Source: Phycisphaerales bacterium | Lineage (GTDB): Bacteria; Planctomycetota; Phycisphaerae; Phycisphaerales; SM1A02 | Assembly: GCA_009691725.1 (NCBI GenBank) | Contig: SIAP01000006.1 | Span: forward strand, 1 to 64,000 | Direction: 5' to 3' | DNA: 64,000 nt | In this document: positions 24,460-32,079 of the stretch, one piece after another | Position numbering within the stretch: position 1 is the stretch's first letter | Layout: each line of letters opens with the position of its first letter | Notes under the pieces: generated by a model | What the model saw: the letters and a program-made list of their open reading frames with translations, nothing else | Database searches by the model: none | Told to the model about the DNA's origin: nothing | Translations under genes and position numbers: made by a program

Positions 24460-25554
24460 ATGTCTGATGTCCATCCTGTCTCTCCAACCGCCCGCGCGCG
24501 CACTGTTGCGCGGCATCCGCGCGCACTTGGGGGCGACACATTGAGATCAACCGGCGTCGCAGCGATGAGTCTCACCAGCATGGTGTTGAACAACCGCGCT
24601 GGTGGGGGCGCTAGTGGGGGCGCTGGGGGGTGCGATGGGGGGGAGGCCGCAACTCAACACTTGAGTGTTCGACGAAAGCCAGATTGGATTCGGGCGCAGA
24701 TTCCTGGTGGTGAGGGGTACCTCCGTCTGAAACGGATCATTGACGAACACAAGTTGCATACGGTTTGTCAGGAGGCGAGTTGTCCAAACATGGGTGAGTG
24801 TTGGAGTCGAGGGTCGGCGACCATCATGATCCTCGGCGACACATGCACACGAGCGTGTGGTTTCTGTAATGTCAAGACCGGCAAGCCGGCATCGCTTGAT
24901 GTCGATGAACCGCGCCGCGTCGCGGAGAGTTTGCGCTTGATGGGACTGCGCCATGTCGTCATTACAAGCGTGAATCGGGATGAGCTTCCAGATGGTGGTG
25001 CTTCGATGTGGGCGCAGACCATCCGAATGGTTCGTGAGGCGTGCCCCACGATGAGTGTTGAGGTCCTTGTTGGTGACTTTGGTGGTGATCGCGACGCGAT
25101 TCAGGTGGTGTGTGACGCGAAGCCAGACATCATCAGTCACAATATTGAAACTGTTCGCAGGATGCACCCAGCAGTTCGCCCACAAGCGAAGTATGCACGC
25201 AGTCTCGATGTGCTTGCACAGTTTAAGGCGAGTGGTCTTGTGACAAAGACTGGAATCATGTTGGGGATTGGCGAGCGCGACGACGAGGTGCTCGAGGTCA
25301 TGGATGACATTTTGGCGGCGTCGCGAGCGGATGTCTTGACGATTGGCCAGTATCTGCAACCGACTCGAAATCATCTTCCAATTGATCGATGGGTCCACCC
25401 TGATGTGTTCGCTCGTTTCAAGTCCGAAGCGCTCGCGAGAGGGTTCCGGGTCTGTGAAAGTGGTCCTCTTGTTCGCAGTTCATATCACGCAGATGAGCAG
25501 GCAATGCGCCTTGTTCCTGATAACCGTGTGTTGGGGTTGGTTGAAACGGCGTGA
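24460..25554 (+). CDS. lipA: Lipoyl synthase
   Basis: 364 residues from ATG 24460. Radical-SAM enzyme that inserts two sulfurs into octanoyl-protein. The auxiliary cluster cysteines are in 'HTVCQEASCPNMGEC' (103, 108, 114) and the SAM cluster in 'CTRACGFC' (129, 133, 136). Also present are 'DEPRRVAESLRLMGLRHVVITSVNRDELPDGGA', 'SHNIETV' and 'GPLVRSSYHA', with the conserved Ser near the C-terminus. The core begins at about residue 72 (RKPDWIR). The 65 residues before it are low complexity with Gly repeats, so the true start may be later (ATG 24565, ATG 24580 or TTG 24661). Confidence 0.93.
   Translation: MSDVHPVSPTARARTVARHPRALGGDTLRSTGVAAMSLTSMVLNNRAGGGASGGAGGCDGGEAATQHLSVRRKPDWIRAQIPGGEGYLRLKRIIDEHKLHTVCQEASCPNMGECWSRGSATIMILGDTCTRACGFCNVKTGKPASLDVDEPRRVAESLRLMGLRHVVITSVNRDELPDGGASMWAQTIRMVREACPTMSVEVLVGDFGGDRDAIQVVCDAKPDIISHNIETVRRMHPAVRPQAKYARSLDVLAQFKASGLVTKTGIMLGIGERDDEVLEVMDDILAASRADVLTIGQYLQPTRNHLPIDRWVHPDVFARFKSEALARGFRVCESGPLVRSSYHADEQAMRLVPDNRVLGLVETA
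24602..24646. repeat. G-rich 12-bp repeat in the lipA 5' region
   Basis: Two near-identical copies of gtgggggcgcta/g are followed by further G-runs (gggggg, ggggggg). They encode a Gly/Ala/Ser stretch ahead of the LipA core. Four G-runs within 45 bp could form a quadruplex on the plus strand. Confidence 0.7.
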
Positions 25555-25651
25555 TTTGGGGATGTGGTTTACCAGCGTTCATAACATTGTTCGTCCTTCA
25601 TTTGCATTTGGTTTGTGGCAATCCCATTGTTTGGATTGAAGGAGACCCACC

Positions 25652-26008
25652 ATGGAGGGATCGAAAATGGAACTGAGTCATTCAATCCGAACTGCGATGC
25701 GCCGCGCCGCAGAGCAGGCGCTTGCGGAAGAGCGTCGGAGTGATGGTCGTCTGGCTGTTTCGTGTGGTGTCACTATTTGTTGGCATCACGAACCAGATCA
25801 CGCTTTCACATATGAGGGAGTGGACTTGAGTGAGAGTGGGCTTCGTATCAGTTCTCCAACCATCCTTCCTGAGGGGATGACTGGGCGAGCCGCATTTGAA
25901 GTTGGGTCTGTCTCGTTCAACAACTCGACCGTTGTCTCGTGGTGTCGTGCCATTCGAGACGCTGGTGGTCGCATCGATCGTTGGGAAGCTGGTCTTCGAC
26001 TTCTGTAA
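25652..26008 (+). CDS. PilZ-like domain protein
   Basis: 118 residues from ATG 25652, with AAGGAGACC just upstream. It shows 'ERRSDGRLAVSCGVTICW' (the RxxxR-type c-di-GMP motif as RRSDGR) and 'YEGVDLSESGLRISSPTILPEGM' (the DxSxxG motif). PilZ proteins bind cyclic di-GMP and act as effectors. A REC-GGDEF protein that could make the ligand is encoded 2 kb away. The N-terminal 30 residues are a helix. The 97-bp gap before it shows nothing I recognise except the ribosome-binding site. Confidence 0.72.
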   Translation: MEGSKMELSHSIRTAMRRAAEQALAEERRSDGRLAVSCGVTICWHHEPDHAFTYEGVDLSESGLRISSPTILPEGMTGRAAFEVGSVSFNNSTVVSWCRAIRDAGGRIDRWEAGLRLL

Positions 26009-26034
26009 GTCTCTCCCAACTCACAACTCACAAC

Positions 26035-27279
26035 TTATGTTGTGGGCGGCTGGACGATCGGCGGGGGAATGAGTCGACCAACCACCACTGGATCGAATGG
26101 GAAATCCACAAGGAATGACCGCAGGTCATCGATGGTGAGTGCGTTCAGTGTTTCCAACTCGGCCTCGAGCGATCGAAATGTTTTTGTTGTCACAAGTTGG
26201 TGACCGATCCGCTGCATTCGTCCATTTGGGCTCTCTCCAGCAACAGCGACTGCTGTGGCGATCTTCTTGCGAGATCGCAGGAGGTCATCCTCTGTGAATG
26301 ACGCACTCAGTTTCTTGAATTCATCCTTGATGATTGCGAGGACGCGGTCGAGATCCTCGGCCGGACACACCGCCGTCGACACGATTGTTCCAACCCCATC
26401 GTTCGTCTGTTGCGCAACCGCGGCGTGCACTGCGATTCCGGTTTCAACAAGCGACCAGTGCAGTCGCGATCCATCTGAACCACCAGCGATATCTGCGACG
26501 AGCATCCCGGCATATCGCCGAGGGTCTGACTCGGCTGGACCTGGCCACATCAACACCATATATCCGCGGGTTGCCTTCTTGTCCTCAATCGTGAACGATG
26601 CAGCGTGTGGAACGCATGTTTGAAACTGGCGCTGAATCTTCACCGCTGGCCACTGGCGTGTTTCCTTTTCTGCTTGTCGAACGAGCTCGTCGAAATCCAC
26701 ACGACCAGCCGCTGCCACCACCGTGTTGCTCGGTGAGTAGTGCTTTGAAAAGTACTCCTGCATCTGCTCGCGGGTGAGCGAGCCGACCGTCTCTTTGGTT
26801 CCAAGAACGCGATACCCAAGTGGGTGCCCTTGAAAATATTTTTCAATCGCCTGTTCGTAGACAACCCAGAACGGGTTGTCCTCATACATGGCAATCTCTT
26901 CCAAGATAACTCTGCGTTCGCTTGTGAAGTCCTCTTCGCGGATCGCCGGTCGAAGGAGGTCTGCGACGAGTGAGAATGATGTTGCAAAGTGCTCTGGGAG
27001 AGCGTGTGCGTGATACGCGGTCAATTCGTGTGATGTGAATGCGTTGTTCCTTGCGCCGATTCGATCGAAGGCCTCATTGACTTCGCTCGCTGGTCTCGTC
27101 GTCGATCCCTTGAACATCATGTGTTCAAGGAAGTGGCTCACGCCCATCAATTCCTTTGGCTCATCCCGTGTTCCGGTTCGAACAAAGAAGCCGATTGCTG
27201 CGCTCTCGGCCTCGGGGGAGCATTCGGCAGCGATACATAGTCCGTTTGGAAGGTGTGTCTCCCGATATGTTGTCTTCAC
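26035..27279 (-). CDS. M16 family zinc peptidase, catalytic subunit
   Basis: 414 residues, GTG start. The zinc motif is intact: 'GVSHFLEHMMFKG' (His49, Glu52, His53), with the distal Glu in 'SERRVILEEIAMYEDNP'. The C-terminal half has 'GGSDGSRLHWSLVETGIAVHAAVAQQ' in place of the usual 'SRLF.EVREKRGLAYSV', so the substrate-binding Arg/Tyr pair is absent. This is the pattern of the active half of a two-subunit M16B peptidase; the other half is probably encoded at 15353-16627. It follows recO by 16 bp and ends the Hpt-GGDEF-recO-M16 operon. Confidence 0.88.
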   Translation of the reverse strand: MKTTYRETHLPNGLCIAAECSPEAESAAIGFFVRTGTRDEPKELMGVSHFLEHMMFKGSTTRPASEVNEAFDRIGARNNAFTSHELTAYHAHALPEHFATSFSLVADLLRPAIREEDFTSERRVILEEIAMYEDNPFWVVYEQAIEKYFQGHPLGYRVLGTKETVGSLTREQMQEYFSKHYSPSNTVVAAAGRVDFDELVRQAEKETRQWPAVKIQRQFQTCVPHAASFTIEDKKATRGYMVLMWPGPAESDPRRYAGMLVADIAGGSDGSRLHWSLVETGIAVHAAVAQQTNDGVGTIVSTAVCPAEDLDRVLAIIKDEFKKLSASFTEDDLLRSRKKIATAVAVAGESPNGRMQRIGHQLVTTKTFRSLEAELETLNALTIDDLRSFLVDFPFDPVVVGRLIPPPIVQPPTT

Positions 27280-27295
27280 ACTTCGAGTCTACTCA

Positions 27296-28063
27296 TCACC
27301 TGCGCACAATCACCTCTCCGAAGAGTTGGCGCATCGTGAATGGTTCCTCGGCGATGATCTCTCGAATGAACGCTGCGAGGAGTCGGTTTGCGCGAAGCAG
27401 TGCTTCGCTGTCGTGGTTGAGGTCGCCTGTCCCTTGTTGAGATGTTTCGATTGTGGCGATTGTTGAAGCGCGCACCCTCCACGAGGTTGCTGTCGCCGTG
27501 TGGCTCACCCTCCCACCGTCGCGTGGGTCAAAGTGCATGATGTCGTCATCGCGTGTTGTTCCTTCGCGCTCTTTGGAGGCGTTGCCGAACCGAGGCGTGT
27601 ATCCAGCTTGCGCAAGTGTGAGCCACTGGAAATCCAGGAGGAGTTGCTCGTTGGAGAGTGTGGCGGCGTGATCGGCGGCGGCTCCTGTGAGATTCGCCAA
27701 GAAGTGCACGAATCCGTCGTACAGAGTGGGATGTGGGTCTCGAGATTCAAAGAGCCGGCCCACAAGATCCGCTGCGTAGTAGGCGATCTTGTTGGCAGAG
27801 ATGGTGCGGCGAACAGTCGGAAAGTTCTCGATCAATGACCACCCAGTCACTGTGGCGAGGTCGTTCCCGTCACGGATGACGATTGTCGCGTTGCCTCGAG
27901 AGAGAATGTCAACTCCGCCCGAGAATCCGCTGCGCTCCCTTTTAGACCCTTTGGCGATCGCTCGGATGAGTCCGATTGATCGACAAAAGAGAGTGACTGT
28001 TTGACTCGTTTCGGAATAGTCCCAGTGTCGGACACACACAGCTTCGTCTTCGCGCGGTGCCAT
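27296..28063 (-). CDS. recO: DNA repair protein RecO
   Basis: 255 residues from ATG 28063. The OB-fold start 'DEAVCVRHWDYSETSQTVTLFCRSIGLIRAIAKGSKRERS' is characteristic, followed by the helical middle with 'NKIAYYAADLVGRLFE...LYDGFVHFLANL' and a C-terminal helix ending 'EEPFTMRQLFGEVI'. RecO loads RecA onto SSB-coated DNA with RecR. The Cys4 zinc site found in many RecO proteins is absent ('GYTPRFGNASKER' at that position), as in several other lineages. 11 bp after the REC-GGDEF gene. Confidence 0.85.
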   Translation of the reverse strand: MAPREDEAVCVRHWDYSETSQTVTLFCRSIGLIRAIAKGSKRERSGFSGGVDILSRGNATIVIRDGNDLATVTGWSLIENFPTVRRTISANKIAYYAADLVGRLFESRDPHPTLYDGFVHFLANLTGAAADHAATLSNEQLLLDFQWLTLAQAGYTPRFGNASKEREGTTRDDDIMHFDPRDGGRVSHTATATSWRVRASTIATIETSQQGTGDLNHDSEALLRANRLLAAFIREIIAEEPFTMRQLFGEVIVRR

Positions 28064-28074
28064 CTCGTGTGAGA

Positions 28075-28995
28075 CTACTGGGGGAGCGCACTTGGTAAAA
28101 AGACTTGAACCTGATTGCGTCCGTGTTGTTTGGCGAGGTACATCGCCCTATCTGCGCCGTCAAAGAATTTCTTTTGTGTTGGCGGTTGATCAATACTCTC
28201 GAGATCGCAGACTCCAAAACTTGCAGTGACCACCAAGCCGGGGCGCTCTGGCCAGGTCGTGCCTGCGAGTTGGTTGCGATAACGCTCGGTCACCTCAATC
28301 GCTTCTGTGAGTGTTGTTTGTGGAAGGATGATCGCAAACTCGTCACCGCCAAACCGACACGCGATGTCGCTCGCGCGCCCGCTCTGGAGAATGCTCGCAA
28401 AGCGTTCAATGACAAGGTCGCCAACGAGATGCCCGAACTTGTCATTGGTCGCCTTGAACCCATCGAGATCAGCCAAGACGAGCGAAAGTGGTTTGTTGTG
28501 TCGCGTTGCCTCTGCGAACTCCGCCGTGAGACGTTGATTGAAGTACGTGCGATTCCACAGTGCGCTCAACCCATCAATCTGTGCTTTCTGTGCCAAGATG
28601 CGCACGAGATGTTGGAGTCGAAGCGCAGACCGAAGGCGCGCCTTCAACTCAACGACTTCGAATGGTTTCGCAATGAAATCAATTGCTCCGAGATCGAGTC
28701 CGCGAACCCTGTTGGCTGGATCGTTTGCGCCAGCGCTGACAAAGATCACTGCGATCGATTGTGTTTCTGGGTTGTCTTTCAGATGGCCTATGAGTTCGAA
28801 GCCATCCATTTCTGGCATGTCCACATCCAGGAGGATGACATCTGGCTTTATCTCCTGCGCCATCCGTAACCCCTCCTTCGAACTGCTTGCGAAGTGCAGT
28901 TGGAATCGCTCGTTTCGGAGGCGAAGTCGAAGGAGTCTGTGAATCAACTCAGAGTCATCAATCGCAAGGATCTGTGGCAGATTCTGTTCGCTCAT
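28075..28995 (-). CDS. Response regulator with diguanylate cyclase (REC-GGDEF)
   Basis: 306 residues. REC domain 1-125: acidic pair Asp13/Asp14, phospho-acceptor Asp57 in 'ILLDVDMPEMDGFE', Lys110 in 'FIAKPF'. GGDEF domain 140-300: active-site motif GGDEF at 216-220 and an intact inhibitory I-site RASD (207-210), five residues before it. The protein should make cyclic di-GMP on phosphorylation and be feedback-inhibited. An Hpt protein encoded 11 bp upstream is a likely phosphodonor, and a PilZ protein lies nearby. No histidine kinase is in the window. Confidence 0.92.
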   Translation of the reverse strand: MSEQNLPQILAIDDSELIHRLLRLRLRNERFQLHFASSSKEGLRMAQEIKPDVILLDVDMPEMDGFELIGHLKDNPETQSIAVIFVSAGANDPANRVRGLDLGAIDFIAKPFEVVELKARLRSALRLQHLVRILAQKAQIDGLSALWNRTYFNQRLTAEFAEATRHNKPLSLVLADLDGFKATNDKFGHLVGDLVIERFASILQSGRASDIACRFGGDEFAIILPQTTLTEAIEVTERYRNQLAGTTWPERPGLVVTASFGVCDLESIDQPPTQKKFFDGADRAMYLAKQHGRNQVQVFLPSALPQ

Positions 28996-29006
28996 TGAGG
29001 TTGGTG

Positions 29007-29357
29007 TCAGTCGCTCGCAGCTCGTTCACACGCATCGATCGCATGAAGTAATGCGGACAAGATTACTTTGCTTGGCCTCTCTGTTGAAATTGCTTTCTCG
29101 AGCACAGCCGCCATATCTGTGATCTGCTGAAATCCATAGCCCCCTGCTCCTCCCTTCATTTGGTGCGCCCAGACCTGCAAGCGAAGATATTCACCTTGAT
29201 CGAACGCCTGTTGTGCTGCTAAAACTCTCCGTGGGAGCTCGCCGACAAACTCTTTGATCAGTTCGTGCATCTGTGGATCGTCTGAAAAACGGCTCGTCAG
29301 TTTGCGTTTGAATGTCTTTGCTTGTTTGGTGTTCATGTGCTTTGTCGCATCAATCAT
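29007..29357 (-). CDS. Histidine phosphotransfer (Hpt) domain protein
   Basis: 116 residues from ATG 29357, preceded at about 9 bp by GGAAG; ATG 29336 is an alternative. The helical bundle has 'DDPQMHELIKEFVGELPRRVLAAQQAFDQGEY' and the phosphorylated-His helix 'VWAHQMKGGAGGYGFQQITDMAAVLEKAI' (pattern HxxKGxAxxxG). It would relay phosphate to the REC-GGDEF protein encoded 11 bp downstream. It is divergent from the RNase Z-like gene with about 105 bp between starts; that gap is AT-rich and should hold both promoters. Confidence 0.82.
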   Translation of the reverse strand: MIDATKHMNTKQAKTFKRKLTSRFSDDPQMHELIKEFVGELPRRVLAAQQAFDQGEYLRLQVWAHQMKGGAGGYGFQQITDMAAVLEKAISTERPSKVILSALLHAIDACERAASD

Positions 29358-29462
29358 CCAATTTGGCTTCCACAGTGCAAGTTGTTTTGTCTCTTTTGCT
29401 TGTGATTCCTTGTTAATATCGCCTGTTTCTCCCGCTTTGGGTTGGGTATTTTTGCTTTGAGA

Positions 29463-30416
29463 ATGGTCATGATTCCTCGACAAGCACCACGTGATGGCCA
29501 GATTGGCTTCCTCTACCTCCCACCGATACGGGTGCAAGGAATCTCTGTCGCCGGTGAACAAACAGCGATTGGTATCCCAGAATACGACATCGTCTTTGAT
29601 ATCGGTCTTTGCCCACGGCCAGTGCTTTCTGCGCCGATTCTCGCCCTTTCGCACACCCACATGGATCATGTGGCTGGTTTGCCCTACTACTTCAGCCAGC
29701 GCTTTTTTCAGAAACTTCCGGTGGGTCGTTGCTTCTGTCCAATTGCGATGGCTGAGCCACTTCGCGTGATGATGCGCTCGTGGGGGGTGCTTGAGCGGCA
29801 AGAGACACCATTCGAGATTGTTGGGATGGAGCCTGGACAGGAAGTCGAGGTGAAGCCAAACACTTTTCTTCGGGCACATGCATCAAGCCACACCACACCA
29901 AGTCTTGCGTATGCCCTTGTTGAAAAGCGCAAGAAGTTGCGTGATGAGTTCGTAAATCTTCCTCAAGAGGAGATTAGAAAACTCAGAATGGCTGGAGCGG
30001 ACGTTTCCCGTGCGATCGATGTGTCGCTTGTTGCGTACACCGGCGACACCGAGCCCGCTCCGTTTCTGTATCACCCAGACTTTGTCAATGCGCGGGTTGT
30101 GATCACGGAGTGCACTTTCTTCGATGCTGATCACAAAGACAAGGCGAAGATTGGTAAACATATCCATGTCGAGGATCTGCGTCCTCTCCTCGCGTTGTGG
30201 AAAGCGGAACATGTGGTGGTGGTGCACGCGTCAAGGCGCACGATGCTGTCCTTCGTTCGTGAGCGACTTGATGATGTTGCGGGGTCGCGCGCAGACTCTG
30301 TTCACCTCTTGATGGATTTTCGTTCCAACCGAAAGCGGCTCGAACAACAATCGCTTGAGTTCAATACTGTTGTTGATCCCCAAGTTTTCTCGATCGAAAA
30401 AGAGGAAATTGGTTGA
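29463..30416 (+). CDS. Metallo-beta-lactamase fold protein, RNase Z-like
   Basis: 317 residues from ATG 29463 (ATG 29469 also possible). The MBL motif is 'ALSHTHMDHVAGLPYYFSQR' (HxHxDH), with further ligands in 'AHASSHTTPSLAYAL', 'VAYTGDTEPAPF' and 'VVVHASRR'. 'VIT ECTFFDADHKDKAKIGKHIHVEDL' matches the RNase Z region with the His that acts on tRNA 3' trailers. I read it as an RNase Z/ElaC relative, though the exosite is not evident and another MBL hydrolase is possible. Its stop is 34 bp before dnaA. Confidence 0.75.
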   Translation: MVMIPRQAPRDGQIGFLYLPPIRVQGISVAGEQTAIGIPEYDIVFDIGLCPRPVLSAPILALSHTHMDHVAGLPYYFSQRFFQKLPVGRCFCPIAMAEPLRVMMRSWGVLERQETPFEIVGMEPGQEVEVKPNTFLRAHASSHTTPSLAYALVEKRKKLRDEFVNLPQEEIRKLRMAGADVSRAIDVSLVAYTGDTEPAPFLYHPDFVNARVVITECTFFDADHKDKAKIGKHIHVEDLRPLLALWKAEHVVVVHASRRTMLSFVRERLDDVAGSRADSVHLLMDFRSNRKRLEQQSLEFNTVVDPQVFSIEKEEIG

Positions 30417-30450
30417 CGCATGATTGTGTGGCTTCTACCTTTCGTGATCC

Positions 30451-31812
30451 TTGCGAAAGCCGCCGCCAACTCCAGATGACCTGAAGGCTCGTCTCGCTGC
30501 ATATCTCCAGAAGAATTATCCAGAGATCTGCCGTCATTGGTTTGATGAGATTGAACCGGTTGGAATTGATGGTGGAGTTTTGGGGTTGCTTGTGCACGAG
30601 CCTGTGCGTCGGCAGTATCTGCAGCGCACCTGCGGTGGTCCATTTACTGAAGCGGCGCAAGCGATTACTGGACGCCTGGTGGGCGTCCGATTTGTTGGTG
30701 AGGAGAATGGTGTTGCTTCGACTGCTGTGGCCTCGGCTGATTCTGAACGCGCTGGGTCGGATTTGGAAGAGCAACTCTTGCTCTCGCCCGACTACACCTT
30801 TGACACTTTTGTGGTTGGTCCAGGCAATCGGCTGGCGCATGCTGCGGCTGGCGCGGTGAGTGTGAACCTTGGTGGTGCGTACAACCCACTCTTCATTCAT
30901 GGTGGTGTTGGACTTGGAAAGACACATATTCTGCAGGCCATCTGCCAAACGGTTTTGCGACAACGTCCGGCGAGTCGCGTTGGATATCTCTCCTGTCAGA
31001 GTTTTGCTGAACTCTTTTTGTCTTGCGTCAAGTCTGGGCGTATGCAAGACTTTCGGCATCGCTTTCGAAACCTCGACATGCTGGTGATTGATGACATTCA
31101 CTTCTTGTCAAAGCGAGACCAGACCCAAGAAGAGTTTTTTCATACCTTCAACAGCCTCTACCAAGCTGGAAAACAGATCATTCTCTCGTCGGACGCGTCT
31201 CCAAATGAAATCCCCGCGCTTGAAGAGAGGCTTGTGAGTCGATTCAATTGTGGTCTCGTGGCTCGAGTTGATCGACCCTGCTATGAGACTCGAATTGCAA
31301 TCTTGAAGTCGAAGGCGGCGCTTCTCAACCTCACTGTTCCAGACGATGTGCCTGCCTACATCGCGACGCGGATTGACTCGAACATTCGAGAGTTGGAGGG
31401 TGCGTTGACGAAGGTGCGAGGACACGCGATGGCGAATGGTGTTGGAATCTCTCTTGAGATTGCGAAAATCGCGCTCGCTGATGTTCGATCGATCGATGGG
31501 CTTTCGAACAAGCCCTCGATCCAGATGATTATCGATGCGGTGACCGCCTACTACGACATCAAACTCTCTGACCTCATGTCCAAACGTCGGCATAAGTCTG
31601 TCGCGCTTCCAAGACAGGTGTGTATGTGGCTCGCTCGCAAGTACACGCGCTACAGCCTGGAGGAAATCGGCGGCTACTTTGGCGGGCGCGATCACACCAC
31701 TGTGTTGCATGGTGTTCGCGCTATCGGATTGCGGCGCGGGAGCGATTCGGATATTTCAATTGCGATCGATCGAATTGAGGGCGTGTTGGTGCAGGAATCG
31801 CCTGTCGAATAG
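30451..31812 (+). CDS. dnaA: Chromosomal replication initiator DnaA
   Basis: 453 residues from TTG 30451. An in-frame TGA at 30445 rules out a longer form, and homology (domain I 'LKARLAAYLQKNYPEICRHWFDEIEPVGIDGG') begins right after it. Domain III: Walker A 'GGVGLGKT' (151-158), Walker B 'LVIDDIHFL' (Asp214/215), and 'LEERLVSRFNCGL' with the Arg finger region. Domain IV DnaA-box binding: 'MWLARKYTRYSLEEIGGYFGGRDHTTVLHGVRAI' (392-425). The domain II linker is short. The protein melts the origin and loads DnaB. DnaA boxes lie directly downstream. No clear Shine-Dalgarno site is seen. Confidence 0.95.
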   Translation: MRKPPPTPDDLKARLAAYLQKNYPEICRHWFDEIEPVGIDGGVLGLLVHEPVRRQYLQRTCGGPFTEAAQAITGRLVGVRFVGEENGVASTAVASADSERAGSDLEEQLLLSPDYTFDTFVVGPGNRLAHAAAGAVSVNLGGAYNPLFIHGGVGLGKTHILQAICQTVLRQRPASRVGYLSCQSFAELFLSCVKSGRMQDFRHRFRNLDMLVIDDIHFLSKRDQTQEEFFHTFNSLYQAGKQIILSSDASPNEIPALEERLVSRFNCGLVARVDRPCYETRIAILKSKAALLNLTVPDDVPAYIATRIDSNIRELEGALTKVRGHAMANGVGISLEIAKIALADVRSIDGLSNKPSIQMIIDAVTAYYDIKLSDLMSKRRHKSVALPRQVCMWLARKYTRYSLEEIGGYFGGRDHTTVLHGVRAIGLRRGSDSDISIAIDRIEGVLVQESPVE

Positions 31813-32069
31813 TCCGTGTATTGGTTGTTGATAACCCTTCTTTCGCTGTCGGTGATCTCTGCCATCTGTTTGCGGCTGTTGGCTGTGGTGGTTGGGATCC
31901 AGATACATCCGTCTTTGTTCGACTCCAGTTGAACCTCTATCGACAGCATCGTCACCCGCACTGTGGGCTGCAACTCGTTGCGTTGCTTGTCTTTATGGGT
32001 GGTCTCTCAGCCTTATCAACAAACGACAAACACCATTACTAGGAGGAGGAGGATCTTTCATTTAAAGGG
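31813..32069. other. Candidate replication origin (oriC) between dnaA and mutM
   Basis: This 257-bp non-coding gap holds two exact copies of TTATCAACA, a one-base variant of the DnaA box TTATCCACA. One is on the minus strand (31826-31834, reading TGTTGATAA) and one on the plus strand (32013-32021). A weaker CTATCGACA is at 31937-31945. An AT-rich stretch (ctttcatttaaagg, about 32055-32068) and a direct AGGAGGAGGAGG repeat sit at the mutM end. Adjacency to dnaA and a strand-composition switch support an origin, but the box number is low and the skew polarity is unusual. Confidence 0.55.
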
Positions 32070-32079
32070 ATGACAGACA

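Noticed and set aside
31821-32042. A 73-codon ORF inside the dnaA-mutM gap
   Set aside because: It starts at TTG without a ribosome-binding site and has no domain look; the gap fits an origin better.
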